Shown here: positions 12,101-24,699 of the stretch, piece after piece
Layout of the letters: each line of letters starts with the position of its first letter
Position numbering within the stretch: position 1 is the first letter of the stretch
Source: Lepeophtheirus salmonis
Lineage: Eukaryota > Arthropoda > Copepoda > Siphonostomatoida > Caligidae
Direction: 5' to 3'
DNA: 64,000 nt
NCBI RefSeq assembly: GCF_016086655.4
Contig: NC_052136.2
Location: 6,696,001-6,760,000 of the forward strand
Made by a program: the position numbers and the translations under genes
Notes under the pieces: generated by a model
Database searches by the model: none
Told to the model about the DNA's origin: nothing
What the model saw: the letters and a program-made list of their open reading frames with translations, nothing else

Positions 12101-14040
12101 CTGGAAATCAAATCATAGAAAAATATAAATTTTAGATGTGAGCATCCTCTCCATTATGTACAATATACGATATAGAGGAAAGGGGATCCACAGTGGCTTT
12201 GAGAAATATATACAGCAGTTCCCCCCATATGTTCTCAGATGGTTCCCAGATGATGGAGTCCAACTTATATCGAGAGAATGGGCGGAAGGAGGTGTGGAGG
12301 GAAGAAAGCATAAATTAAATGTATATGCATTTTTTCTTGTTAAATTATGAATTGTGTTTACATAGTCTCCCTAAGATCAGCTGCTGCTCATCCACTCTCT
12401 CTCCATTTATCCGTCTTTATACAGTATTAGTTTTTATTTTTTTCATTGCTTTTTTGTACCTCAAAGGACTACCCATTAAAAGACTAGTATTATGTATTAA
12501 AAAGTATAGTTTTTGTCCAAATAATAACCATAGTACGGGTTTCTAAAAAAAAATATAAATATCTGATTTTTTTTAGCCTAATACGGTTTAGTATTTCAAA
12601 TGTTTTTTAGAAATCTGAACCCTTGTTACTTTATTTAAGAAATAAAGCACAATATAGGTATATGTTACGCCGAGTTATTGATGGATTTGTGAAGTTGCCC
12701 AAGGTAATATCATTTAATAAACAATTTATTACATTTAACAAGTATTCCTTTGATAATGGTAGGATATTGAAATAAATTAAGCTTTTTGTTTGCTATGAAA
12801 TAGGAGATACAAAGGAGTACTACACAAAGAATATATTGGTTGTATCCCGCTCAATTAAAAAAAAAAAAGAATCACATTATTTCCTGCAAATTTTTCTTTT
12901 TTGTTGAACATTTTTATTGATATATTGCCAAATCTATATTTACAATATTAATAACAGTATGTCAATAATATTTTTGCACAAGTTCTGAAACCTATATTGA
13001 TTGAAGATAAGGTATATCAGTTCTCCAATAATATTATATTGATTTTTTTAACTGATGATATCTTTTATAAATTGCATTCAAGATAACGTAATAAAAATAT
13101 AATCTTTCAAATGCTGAAATGTTTTTATCTATTTTTACTCACTTGGATTTGTATCTATTTATATTGTCCTTTCACGTCAAAATATGTCTTTGAATTGTTA
13201 TTATATTCTAAAATCTTCATTTTAAAAAAAGACTCTAAAGGCAAAATGTATGTTTTTATAGATATTTATGTCTTCATAACAATATCAAATGTGATCTTTA
13301 GCCCCAGGATATTTCAAAGCCTGAATATTGTTACATAGCGTAATATTAATTGAAACAAGATATATACTGTTTGTATAAGTTCAAAAAAATAATATTTAAT
13401 ATTATACATAAGGATGTTTTTTTTTGTAAGGGAAACCTTAGTTTATAGATTAAAAAGGGAAAAACTGTTGATGTGTGTGTTCTTTCTTTTTTTTTGTTTA
13501 TTATATATTAGGTCGTGGTAGTATTAACTTCTCCCTTTGAACTAAGCCTTTTAGCCTATCTTTGATGTAAATTATTTTAAAGATGCATAATAAAATAAAT
13601 ATTTATGAATTCAAATATGATTATTCTATTTTCCCTGTAATAATGTTGTTTTAAATGTAGAAGGTAATAAACCAGTTATTCATTTTCTCACCCACAACAG
13701 GCACTGATATTCACAAGGGTCTTAATTCTGTATTATCATAAATTTCGCGACCCACCTTCTCCTTGCACTTTTACAAAAATGGCATCCCTAAATAGGTGCT
13801 CATCATTTATAAAAAAATAAGTTTGCATAATACAAAAATACAACATCTGTTTTTTTTTTCCTTGGTGTAAGAATTTACACTTTAATTTCTTTTTAAAGCT
13901 TTTAAGAGGGAATTTCTAATTCTTTAATTACTTTCAGTCAAGCTTTTAGTAAATAAAAAAGGAAATTACAAATTTCCTATTCCTGTAGTGTTAGCTTCTA
14001 TAGGTAATTGATATACAATGCTCATTTGTTGGGTGGGTTA
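9151..14040. other. AT-rich sequence with homopolymers, nothing recognised
   Basis: Contains poly-A/T and (A/G) tracts and scattered frames of at most 78 codons without motifs. A small hairpin (AATAGGCTC / GAGCCTATT-like) lies near 9940-9960. Confidence 0.5.
9578..9589 (+). repeat. Short poly(C) run and purine/pyrimidine tracts nearby
   Basis: A run of about ten C sits in an AT-rich region; 9310-9490 is a mirrored pair of T-rich and A/G-rich tracts. Low-complexity sequence only. Confidence 0.6.
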
Positions 14041-14051
14041 TGCATTAGCAT

Positions 14052-14260
14052 ATGCCACCTTGGTCGCAGTTTAGGTTTCAAGATGCCTCTTCTTCAGTAA
14101 TAGATGAGTTTATTTTATTTCATGATATTATTCCAGTTTATATAGGGTTAATTTTAGTTTCTGTTGGCGGTATACTAAGTGCCGTTTTTGTAGATTTTCT
14201 CGAATCTATTAAAATCAGTCTACATCAATGTAAACGGACTGAATTTCAAAAATATTCCTA
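14052..14260 (+). pseudogene. Mitochondrial cox2-like fragment (NUMT candidate)
   Basis: Reads MPPWSQFRFQDASSSVIDEF and ILFHDIIPVYIGLILVSVGG, strongly like the start of cytochrome c oxidase subunit II (W-x-Q-x-FQDA-x-S-x-x-x-E-x-x-x-FHD). After VDFLESIKISLHQCKRTEF the similarity fades before the expected IWT-x-x-P motif. Surrounding DNA is ordinary nuclear-looking sequence with no other mitochondrial genes recognised. A nuclear mitochondrial insertion truncated after the first membrane segment fits best. Confidence 0.55.
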
Positions 14261-14309
14261 TAAAATCCCTATGAAGGAGATAAACCTATTTATCAATATA
14301 ATATAATTG

Positions 14310-15900
14310 ACATTCTGTTACAATGACTTAATATAATTATATTCCGGGAACAAATTATAACATGTAAAAGCAAATGGTACAAGGAGCAACAAGTATAGTA
14401 ATTTTCAAATAACCTGTAGACTGGGTCGGTATTAGCGTGAGCGAGGTCTGAGGTAAAGATAATTGTGCATGACCCTTTCATTCGTTAAACTTGGATTTAA
14501 AAAAAATAAATAAGGGCCCTTCCTTTGATTCTAATTGAGCACTTAAAGAAATATAAATCCTTTTTTATTATTATGGGATTTTTTAAAATATGCTTTGTAC
14601 GTATTTCATTAAATGACAATTTTCCTAAAAAAATAATTATTTAATTTTTGAAAATGACAGTTCTTTTTTTATTAAATGGTCGTTTTATTATTTATGATTT
14701 TTTTTTGTCGGGATATATATATATATAAAATTTATTAATCCTTACCTCGGAGTAATTTTTTCAATTATCATTTTTGGACTATGTGCGCCTTACTTTAAAA
14801 AAATATTTATATAATATGAACCGGTCTAATATATAAAACTGAAATCGTTATTTTTGAAATGACTATTTAAAAAAAGTTACGGGTGACAGAATTGGAAAAA
14901 AACATAATGTTATTTGGGTTTGCTAGAGACAACTTCACTTTTAAGGTGGAAAATAAAAAGATTACAACCTGCATAAGGCTCATCAGAATTAATATAATTA
15001 TTAATTATCTGCATTTTGTATGGATATTTTTAATTGATAATTTTTGTGGATTTTTGTTGATATAACTAAGTACACTAAGATAATAATTTTTTTACCTTAT
15101 CTCATTGGGTCCTTTTTAGACTAGTTTTACGTAAATTTAGGATATTATCTAACTTTAATAAAATGATTTTGAGCATTAAACTTTACGCATAAAATGATTT
15201 AAAAATTTATGTTATTAGCTTATATGTATATGGAGGTATAAAATAAATCATAAATATTTTAATATTATAATTTAATTTTATAAGAATGATATAAACACGA
15301 AATAAAATCCAATTCCTTCGGCCTTTCAAAAATCTAAATTAGTTGTAATATATGTATACAACAAAAAAAAAATCTTAGGGATGAGCTATCTGCAACAGGA
15401 TCTGTACAAATTTTGTATTGATTTAATTAACTCTTACAGCACCGATTGAAGGAAAAATATCTTTTAGAGATTTCTCAGTTTTCCCCTGCACTTTTTTTTT
15501 TATTCATCTCAATGTTTCAGCTATTTTTATTAGAAATATTTAAATGTAACAAAAGAATAAAACAAAACAAATGAATTTAATAACATTGTCCAACAGCAAG
15601 AATTTTACAAAAAAGTATATGCTCTATTAAATAGAATTTGAGCCCCTGATTCCAAATATGGCTTTATTTTTTCTCTCATAGTCTTGTGGTCTTCAGAAAA
15701 AGGCCATACATTTTTTGTTATTTTTGACTATTTTTATGGTTCAAAGTAGTTTAAAGCTCTCGGTGTTGAAGATAGGGATAACTTATGCAAATATATTTGA
15801 AAGCCGAATGTTAAAAAATTCTAAAACCCTTTTTAAAATGTATGCATCATAAAAAAATTCCTCAGTGTAAGAAATATCTTGTAGTCTTGCTCCACCTCGT
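14310..15900. other. AT-rich sequence, nothing recognised
   Basis: No motif-bearing frame between the cox2-like fragment and the mariner HTH fragment; it includes a TATATATA microsatellite near 14717. Confidence 0.5.
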
Positions 15901-16016
15901 TAATGGTACCTTTGAGAGGTGAAGAGAGTTTCAATACTAAAGTGGGACGCATTATTGAAAATCTGTTGCTGGCACCTTTCAATCGAGATATTGCAAAAAA
16001 ATATATCTCATTTCTG

Positions 16017-16289
16017 GAAAAAGATAGAAGCAAAAGGTTGGAGATTGCAACTTTGATCTGCGCCGGCCATGACACCTTGCACATCTTCAAGCAGCTAGAG
16101 GTCAACAACCAAACCAACTATTGCGTTTTGAGGCACCTGGAATACGGATTCGACATTAAGGATCAACTTCGAAACGATAAATCTGTAAATATAACCCACA
16201 AAGTAGCCGACCACCCTTATGAGGCAAGCTCGGCCATGATCAACCTTAAAAAAGATGTCCCTCTTTTTATGTATCGAACAATGAAATAA
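16017..16289 (+). pseudogene. Tc1/mariner transposase N-terminal HTH fragment
   Basis: An open frame begins at 15903; the part from 16017 reads KDRSKRLEIATLICAGHDTL, KQLEVNNQTNYCVLRHLEYG and DIKDQLRN, the first helix-turn-helix of mariner-like transposases, followed by KVADHPYEASSAMINLKKDV. It stops at TAA after YRTMK, so the second HTH and catalytic core are absent. The upstream 38 residues (from MVPLRGEES) match nothing I know. No TIR was found. Confidence 0.7.
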
Positions 16290-17139
16290 ATTAATAAACC
16301 ACATTTCATTAGTTTAAAAACACATTTCTAGTTGTTAGTTATAATCGAAGTAAACATTTTTTTGTGCATTCGTAAGATGACTTTTCCCTTCAGACTCTGA
16401 AAATCGCGCGGTTAACTTTCCTAATTCATCAAAATTTAACACAATATGTCTGAGGTTTATTATTTATTTATCATTTGTCTGCTATAGATTAAATCTATTT
16501 ATTCATTAAACTCTAGAGTAGATTTCCCATATTTGAATTCGAACGTCATATGTTAGAACTGTTCCCGTAGCCGGGGACTGTTGCAACCGTAATAATCATA
16601 GACTTAGAGAAAATTTGACAAAACAATGTATTATAACAGATAAAATATGAAATTATAAATCATTTATCGGATAAATTCACTAACATAAACCTTTTATCAT
16701 TACCCTGACTAACAAACATGTTTGCTTTGAAGTGTAAACATATAAAATAATAAAAAAGAAAATACGGGTTATACGGTCAACGAGTTAGTATAGAATTTAA
16801 ATAAAATTCAAAACCAACTTAACGCAAAAGTGTAGAAAAATCGAATAATAAAAGTACAGGAAAAACAATGAATAACCAACAACATTGTTACAAAAATATT
16901 GCCGTCTTCTTCTAAAACTTACTTTTACCACTCAAAATCAGTTTTTTTTTGTTTCTTTTTTCTCCCAAAAAATTATGTGCAATTCATAACATTTATACGC
17001 ATCATACTTAGTTTTGACATAGAAAGAAAACGTATCTGTCTCTACCATGAAAACACAAACAAAGTTTTAAAAAGAAATTATATATACACTATTGGATTTT
17101 TAAAGGGCTTATAGAGTTTTAATAATGCAATTAGACTGT

Positions 17140-17335
17140 GCTGATCCTTAATTAGGACTAAACAGTTTTGTTTCGGTCCGGTCCAGTTCTGTCCGTCCTA
17201 GATGTGAGTCCTAAAACTGACAAAGTACGGTACTTGATGACGTCACTTAGCTTTATCTCTTCTTTTTTTAATCAGTTCTAGTAGTCTTAAGGACCAATCC
17301 CAAGATTGGACTGGACTGAATAAATAAAGACTGAC
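17140..17335. repeat. Dispersed repeat with GGTCCGGTCC motifs
   Basis: Contains AGGACTAAACAG, TCGGTCCGGTCCAG and, near the right edge, GGACCAATCCCAAGATTGGA in partly inverted arrangement, plus a TGACGTCA. Similar wording recurs at 34545-34600 (GACCGCGGTCTATTTCGGTC) and 37855-37895 (GGACCGACGGTTTTGTCCGG), so it looks like a dispersed element family. Boundaries not determined. Confidence 0.35.
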
Positions 17336-18089
17336 ACAACACTATTTGCAATCGAAGTAATAAACAACCTTAAGATCAGGGTAATATTCCCAGGAAGAGT
17401 CCAAGTTTGAACAATACACAGAGTTAAAAACAAGAAAATCTTGTGGAGAGTGTGTTATCAAGACTTGAACTTCCAAATATATATTGTTAATGCGAAATTA
17501 TATTCCAAAATGGCTAGGATATAGGCTTGCAACCTGGTCGATGTTCATCAGCATGCACTGAGAGCCGAAGAACGCATCATGTATTCATTCTGTCAAGGTG
17601 AACAAAAAAGAGATAATGAAAGGCAAAGGTCCATTTAAGTTGCTCCAATTCATAAAGGATATGGGTATGTTTTGGTGGTAAAACGATGGAATTAATTCTG
17701 AAATTTCAAATAAAAGTTTTATCAACTATTAAATAACCTGTGGATGGGAATCCAAGAGTGGACTACATGACGAATTCATTAATTAGAAGGAGACTAGACT
17801 TTATGGGAGAAGTTTGTAATAAATACAGTTTTTTTACGTTTAGTGAAGAAATGGAAAATAGGAAAATGTTGACAAAAGTGTATTTCAATAAGATGCCATT
17901 TGGCCTAAATGATAGTTTTTTTTTAACTACATGAAAGGAACAAAAACCAAAACAATTTGAGAATTACTGATGGTACAAAACGATAAGAAACACTTCTTAC
18001 AGTTGATTGAACGCCTACCATTAGAATCCAAGAATTGATTTTTCCTTATATTGGTTAAAATATCGAATAATTAAGAGCACTCTCCCTTT

Positions 18090-18330
18090 GGTAGTACTCC
18101 GGCGTGGTCTATCTAAGAAAGGATCTGCTTCTTCTGTGAAAACAATATAGAAACGCCCAGCCATCTTTTGTTTGAATGTAAAGCAATGGATATCATATGG
18201 GACCACTTAATCTGGGAATTTTTTTCAAAATTCAACTTGATTTGAAGGCCAAAAAAGTTCTGTTTTATTTATATTGGTCTTGGGTCAGAAAAAATAAATT
18301 TTATTGTTATCAAAATACAGCATATTAAAA
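18090..18330 (+). pseudogene. Non-LTR retrotransposon 3' end (RVT zinc-knuckle region)
   Basis: 18150-18230 reads PSHLLFECKAMDIIWDHLIW, the H-L-F-x-C and following W of the C-terminal zinc-binding domain found after non-LTR reverse transcriptases. The next residues, RPKKFCFIYIGLGSEKINFI and VIKIQHIKTFW, fit the usual end of such proteins. Only this tail is present. Confidence 0.55.
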
Positions 18331-18439
18331 CTTTTTGGGTATTCCCTCCCCTTTTTTTTTCTTAAATTAAACATTGCGAGATACAATACAAAATGGAATG
18401 GGCACTCAGTAGAGTGCAAACCTCCTAATGTCTTTTTTC

Positions 18440-18620
18440 CTAGATGAGATCTTGTGATTTAACACCTTGCAACTTCTTCCTTTTGGGCCACGTCAAAGAT
18501 AAGGCTTACGCCACCAGCCCATCGTCGATTCAATTCCTGAAAGATTGAATTCGTGAACCTATTGAGGGCATACAACATCCACTTTGAGATTTGGTGATGT
18601 AAAATTTCATAAAAACGATA
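18440..18620 (+). pseudogene. mariner transposase C-terminal fragment
   Basis: Reads LTPCNFFLLGHVKDKAYATS, PSSIQFLKD, stop, IREPIEG. This corresponds to the motif D-x-NP-x-DFFxWGHLKDKVY around the third catalytic Asp of mariner-like transposases, although the Asp itself reads Cys-Asn here. It follows the non-LTR tail by about 100 bp. Confidence 0.6.
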
Positions 18621-19179
18621 GGGTCCTGTAAGTGTAGTGTGTCGGCCATTTGGCTGTTATTATTTTCCATTTTTAATGGCCTATATGTATTGGTATTGTG
18701 TCCCACAAAGAGATGATTTCAGCTCTGTATCTCAATTTGTTCAAAAATGAGGGTCGATTATGCGTTTTGACTTTTTGTGGGGCTTTTAGGTCTAATCTTG
18801 ACCTAGGGATATTTACTTTATGGAGCATCTTTATTAAACCAACTCAAGGGTACCAATTTGAGCTTTGTACCTCAATATGGTCCAAAGTTATTGTGGATTA
18901 TGTATTTTTAGCTTTTATACTACCTTGACATTTCAAAATTTAATGGCTTCTTACCAAGGCTGTGTCCGTTCAGGTTCAGCAGTTCTATCGGTTCCGTTCT
19001 TCGGAATCGGTTCTTTTTTATACAGGCTCAGTTTGGTAACAGGCACCTAAAACAAGTGACGTTGCAAGAAAATTCGGACCCAGGAAATGATGGTAGAAAC
19101 AAAAAGGGCCAAAGCTACCTTATATTGAGAATGCTTAGTGTCCCAAATTCCAGTAAGTTCCAACTAAGGTTACTTAAGA

Positions 19180-19361
19180 CAATGGTTTTAGAAGTGGGAT
19201 CGTGACGGTGGGGCTAGGGAGGGGGGGTTGCAGGAAGATGGAGAATTGAGGATTGCTTCCGGTCTAAGCATACATGGTACACATGTTTCGTATAAAGGGG
19301 CCTATGTTAAAAATGTATTAGTATAAGAGGGGCTTGCCATAGTAAAGTTTGGGAACCCCTG
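19180..19361 (+). mobile_element. Small non-autonomous hAT element (MITE)
   Basis: 182 bp. The left end reads CAATGGTTTTAGAAGTGGGA and the right end, reverse strand, CAGGGGTTCCCAAACTTTAC, both hAT-like. The 8-bp flanks ACTTAAGA (19172-19179) and GCTTAAGA (19362-19369) match at seven of eight positions, as expected for an old target duplication. It has no coding sequence. Confidence 0.55.
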
Positions 19362-20562
19362 GCTTAAGAAATATTATGTCAATCATATTATAGAGTCCCC
19401 GACATGCTTAGTAGCCTATCTGGATCCATAATCTACCACGTCCCTTCCATTTTTTAGTTACACTGTCTGGTATCTAAAGCCACTTTTCCAGATTCATACG
19501 AAAACCTTAACACTATTTGAAACACATATACAACTGTATCACTCTGGTGACGTAAAAAAAAATCATTGGAAACTACTGCATTTGCAAACAAAAAAAACAA
19601 CTGATAAATTGACTTATTGATTGAAGCTAATTTATTTTTCATAATATATATTGTATTTTCTTTATATATTCTATATTGGACTAAAAGCACAAGAACCGAG
19701 ACTGATAAGTAATATATTGCAGTCTGGTTCCAGTTTTAGTGGTTCCAGGTTCTGAGGTAATGACTACATTTTGGATGATAATATTATTTGAATCATTTTG
19801 AACCCATATCGTTGTTAACTTAATTTATTGTTATAAATTATATATCTATACATTCATGCTTTCTTTGAATTTAATTTAAGATAAGGAGCTGTGTATATCT
19901 CGAATATCTCTTCAACTAAAATTCAACTATAATTTATATAAGATTAGAGTGTAGAAAACCAATTTGAAGTGTCTCTCTTTCTTCCTTCAAAATTAAATAC
20001 ATAATATCCTGATGTAAGTATGTCTATTCATTCTCTTTATCCTGGAGTTATACGAATATTAGGTAATAAATTAAATGATATTGAAAACCATCCTTTAAAT
20101 TCCCATTTTCTTTTAAAGTATATTTACATTTTATATCAATACTAAAATTTAAATCACTTTGACTAATCTTCTATGTTATTTAATGTTGAAAATTATTTAT
20201 TTAACCAAATATATTCCCTTTCAAATTAATATTTGTTTTACTATTCAAAAAAAATTGAGTGGAAAAGTTCGTCTCAACTCTGAGATTCTCTGAATTACGT
20301 AAATGACTCATAAATTTAGAGCATCTTAACCAAATTAATAAATATATTTTTAACAAAAGTAAACTAATTTTTTGTATTTGAGTAAATATGCACAAACAGA
20401 AATCTTAGTATTTTTACGAATTATATTTAATTATTTGAATATTTCTTGCAATTCCTTGTGAAAAGGCTAATTTGTCGTTTGACGTATACCTTTTATTAAT
20501 AGTTTCTATTCTTTAATTTAAATCTATATATATATATATATTTTGGTGGAAACTCTTGACCA

Positions 20563-20830
20563 TCAATGCATTAAAGAACTTTTTAACAGTGCTATGTTAT
20601 CTTGTTTTCTTAAAAGATATCGATCACTTTCCAGAATGTGTGGATGGAGCGATACCATATAACTTTTTAAAGCGTAATGAAAACCCTTCAAGTTATTATT
20701 AGTTATCTCCATGTCTTGATGAACTTGATGGTGAATGTTCCAATGCTCTATTGGAAACATTGGAGTCACTCATCCGACACTATTCCCCCTTCCTCTTAAA
20801 CATCTTAGGTCTGTTAACCTTTTAATAAAT
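20563..20830 (-). pseudogene. MULE-type transposase C-terminal fragment
   Basis: The minus strand reads TPMFPIEHWNIHHQVHQDME, then ITNNNLKGFHYALKS and VSLHPHILESDRYLLRKQD. The pattern F-P-I-E-x-W-N followed by R/I-TNN-x-x-E/K-G-x-H and hPxI is typical of the end of Mutator-like (MULE) transposases in animals. The usual Arg and Glu around TNN are replaced. The remainder of the transposase was not found. Confidence 0.6.
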
Positions 20831-20879
20831 TTATTTATTCGACTAATAGGAATTGATATACAAAAATAACAAATAATGA

Positions 20880-21045
20880 AGTATTTACATATATTTAATA
20901 TTATATATCATATTCACAAATGCATGCAGACTTTTATGGACGAGATCCCCATCTTGTTCTAGTTCTATAACTCTAATACAATCCTCTTCATGACCTTTTG
21001 ATGAAGAAAGGGACTGCATATGAATGTCAATTATTCTTCGCAACG
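20880..21045 (-). other. Short coding-like stretch, unrecognised
   Basis: One minus frame reads RRIIDIHMQSLSSSKGHEED and CIRVIELEQDGDLVHKSLHA, with a splice-like CATATGCAG near its start. The composition is protein-like and it lies just upstream of the MULE fragment on the same strand, so it may belong to that element. No family recognised. Confidence 0.25.
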
Positions 21046-21938
21046 GACCTTAGCAATAATATTCCCTGATTCCTTCCAAATGCTTTGATACCTACGTATT
21101 AGAGTTTGAGCATTTTTGATTGGATGAGAAGGGGATGAAGGATATATTCAAAGATCTTTTACGAGTCCCAGCATGATCTTATGTCGAGTGATGATGATTG
21201 TTATAGGATTCAATCCAGAGCTGAACTTGAAGCAGGGGAGAGTAAGTGATCCTGGAGAAGGGAGTGAGGGGCCTTTAGCAAACTTGTTTATTGTTTTCGT
21301 AGATTTGAATTGTGAAAAGAGGAAGTGAAGATGAGGAAATTGATGATGGTCGATGGACGGGCAGGAGCGAGTTGTGATAGACGATGAACAAGAAGAAGAG
21401 TGATGACGGGGTATACTTCTATTTCCCAAGGTATTAATAATATCCACGGATCGGTATTCCATCCTTACTCACTATTAAATATCTATCATGACGTCATTTC
21501 TAATCCATAAACAACATAACTCGTTCATATCCGTCCCCCATCCATCACTAGTCATCACTCCTCTCCAGTGCCCTCTACAGCCCTACACAAAAAGTACTAA
21601 CTATTGTAGAAACATTAACCGTATGCCGTCACTAACTATCCCTCTTCAAAGTGGGAATGAATTTTCCGGGAAATGCATTTACTGGGAATGAAATTTCTTG
21701 GAAGGAAAAGACCGGGAATGAATTTACTGTGAATGAAATTATCTAGCACCATTTCTATTAACCTTAGCCCTTCAATCCTTGCAATCTTTTAATAATAAGA
21801 AATTAACTTTACAAAACGAACAATTTTTAATTGGAGTAGAAGGAGAGAGATTTTGATTCTTTCGAGGCGTTCGGACAATTATTACTTTGGAGGATGATAA
21901 AAGTAAATGGAAGGTCATATTATGTGGAGGAGGATGTG

Positions 21939-22047
21939 ACTTAATATAGCATAGGATCTCCTCCGGCCTCATCCATAAACTCACAGGGGCCTGGAGTCGA
22001 TCTGTGAGTTTATGGGTGAGGCCGGAGGAGATCCTATCTCATTAAGT
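21939..22047. repeat. Long near-perfect inverted repeat (hairpin)
   Basis: Arms 21951-21986 and 22002-22037 are 36 nt each and complementary except for one G-T pair, around a 15-nt loop (GGGCCTGGAGTCGAT). A further 7-nt pair (ACTTAAT with ATTAAGT) extends the stem after a small bulge. The arms are GC-rich (CTCCTCCGGCCTC) in otherwise AT-rich DNA. No ORF spans it. Confidence 0.8.
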
Positions 22048-23370
22048 AAAGTACTACAAATTTTTCATGTATTTACCATGAACCATTAAAGCATATTTAC
22101 ATGGTGAACGTAATAGGTATCATCTAGAAAAACTTCTATGTCATCAAATCCATTAATTCTTGAAACAGAAAACGACTATAAACATACATAAATAGAAATA
22201 ATCTCTACAAACTCCAATGATTGTATAATCCTATGAGGAAACTTATTCGAGCAATTGCGATCGATTGAGTCGAGATCCTTCTCCTCTTAATCCAATAACA
22301 TATACAAAGTTATTTCTTTATTATTAAAAGGTTGCAAGGATCGAATTTCAACAATCCACTGTCTCTGTTTCACTTTTCGAAATAGAATGAAAAAGTATGA
22401 CGTGTGGGCAAACATATACAACCTACCATTAGGGAAGGTTAATTTTTTTGGAGTAGTTAGTATTTATGTAGAGTATCGAGATAATTGTCATTATATGTAG
22501 TAAAACATCTTGTTTCAAACATAGTGAGTTTAGTAAATGATCAGGATCTTATTTAACACAAATAAACATCGAAAACTCCGTGAGAAAACAGTTTTAAGAT
22601 TATTTTGACCAAACAAACCCTAATCCTATAGAGAAATGACTTGAGTGGTAGAAATCATTCTCATAAGATTCGATGAATTATTCGATATAAATATAGATAT
22701 AGTAACTTTATTGTTATACAGTATCTTACAATTCCAGTGATGGCTCAAAAATTAAATTTCTTACTCAACAAATGTCCTTCAAAATCCTTTCACGACTCCA
22801 AGAGTCATAACATACATTTGAGGGTTTAATGGAATTGATTATACCCTTGATTACAGCGCGGATGGGGGGGGGGATGGCAAATCCCCCCTTGATGACTTTT
22901 TTTGGCAAATTTTTCAAAGAAAAGTTAATGTCAAATTTTTGTTTTCTATAAAAATGTTATTTCTCACTTTACTGAGATTTTATTTGTCAAATTTATAAAA
23001 AAAATATATCCTGTCGGATAGCAAACATTTAAAATTTAAAAGTATTATACAATTATAGATAAGTACAATATATTTATGTTATGGGCAATGTGGAAAATCG
23101 GGCATTTTGTAAATCACATTCGGTGGGGGTTGTATGTATTATTTTCTATGTTTCAGCCGATGCACTTTAGAATCATTTGCCCTGTGGTTCATTTAAAATA
23201 TATAATACACATTTAATGGGTCTGCATAAGGAGGCAGATATATGTATCATGTTTTTCGGCCCCTCCGATTACCTTTAGAATCATTGGACCTTAAGTTAAT
23301 TAAGTTTATTTAGAAAGCCACCTACATGACATGTGGAGAGTAAAGCTTCTTTTGGATGTGTCCAAAAACA
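22048..23370. other. AT-rich spacer with G-run hairpin and diverged duplication
   Basis: 22863-22889 has a run of nine G followed after 10 nt by six C. 23130-23300 holds two diverged copies of a block containing CTTTAGAATCATT. No gene seen. Confidence 0.4.
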
Positions 23371-23379
23371 TCTGGCCTC

Positions 23380-23600
23380 CCGGCTACCCGATCTTATTCC
23401 TTTGGATTATTCCATCTAGGTAAAGGTAGAGAGAGCTGCCTGCAACAAGCCTCATACGTCTGTTAGATCTTTGGAGTCCGCCATCAAAGTCACATGGATG
23501 ACTCGTCAGAAGTCTATATCCGTAAGGTTTGTGCGGCCTTCAGAAAGAGGTTGGAAGCAACTATTTAGGCTGAGGGAGGTAATATTAAATAAAAAAGTGT
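23380..23600 (+). pseudogene. mariner transposase C-terminal fragment
   Basis: Across two frames it reads WPPGYPDLIPLDYSIWVKVE, the third catalytic Asp motif (usually P-DLNPMDYSVW), then RKVCAAFRKRLEATI, stop, AEGG, the normal end of a DD37D-like transposase. One frameshift and one stop separate the blocks. Confidence 0.7.
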
Positions 23601-24482
23601 CGATTTCAGTTATAAAATGGAAATGAACTTCATTTTGTTCTCACTGTATGAAGAACTAGGTTTTAATAAAGTTTGAATGGCAATCTTTAGTGTAAACTTA
23701 AATATAACGCATAGGGTAAAGGATATTGTTAGTTTTATTCTCAAAACTACCTTATCTGATATCCAAACAACTTAGAGCGGTCAGAGTTGATACAAAATCA
23801 AGATTATTAAGACATTAACAATACATTTTAATGAAGACCCTAGAGAAAAGCAATACATTACGTAAGAAATAATAAAAAACCTATTTATTAGTTCAATAAA
23901 ACCCCCATTTACTTACAAATATGTTTATGAAGTATAAAATGAATAGGAGGAATAAACCATTTATAAAGAATATTTAAATTATTAATTTACAAATGTAAAT
24001 TTAATTAATATTAATTGGAAGATTCGTTTATCGGGGAACACTTTTCGTTCAACATTAACATAAATTGGAACAATTGACATAAATTAATCTTTAATACAAG
24101 TATTCAAAAATATTCCTATCCTTTTGAATTGATAAAAAAACTTATTGCTATTAATAATTTTGTAGTTATCATTTACCATACTAATGTTGCCAAAATGAAT
24201 ACATAAAAAATCTCGCCTCAGGAAAAATTACCCAAATAGGTAAGTTGCTCAAAACCAATTTATAACATCATTTTTCTACATGAAAACCCATATAACAATA
24301 TTAGTATAAAATGATAAGAGCTTCTCAATTAAATAAACTATAATGCATAATATGACTAAATAAGTAACAAGTAATATAATCAATTACATTATTTGCTTCA
24401 AAAAAAAAATTATATTATATTTGTGCCCAAATAAAATCCTTCTATTGAGCAGTGTAGGAAATTGGCCGGATTAAGTGGTAGG

Positions 24483-24690
24483 TTGAAAAGTTTGTAGACT
24501 AACAGAAATACTTATTTATTTGGCAGAATCATATTTATTTATTCAATGTAGTTACTTTTGAGGGCAATGAAACGATTACAGTGCTCATAGAAATTTCTAA
24601 TGCCATTTTTACTGTACAACTTCTCTTTAGTATCAAAACAGTTTCGGCTATTATCTCTGATTTTTTTCACCTACGTGCCTTTTTTTGAAA
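24483..24690 (-). pseudogene. mariner transposase C-terminal tail with probable TIR
   Basis: The minus frame reads IRDNSRNCFDTKEKLYSKNG and NFYEHCNRFIALKSNYIE, then a stop, matching the last 40 residues of DD34D-type mariners (RW-x-KCI-x-x-G-x-YIE). About 50 nt further, AGTCTACAAACTTTTCAACC near 24483-24502 (reverse strand) resembles a mariner end. Confidence 0.55.
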
Positions 24691-24699
24691 GTCTGCAAA

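Noticed and set aside
21148..21462. 104-codon minus frame rich in S, P, H and I
   Set aside because: The composition follows a purine-rich plus strand (GATGATGA-type tracts); no domain and no splice evidence.
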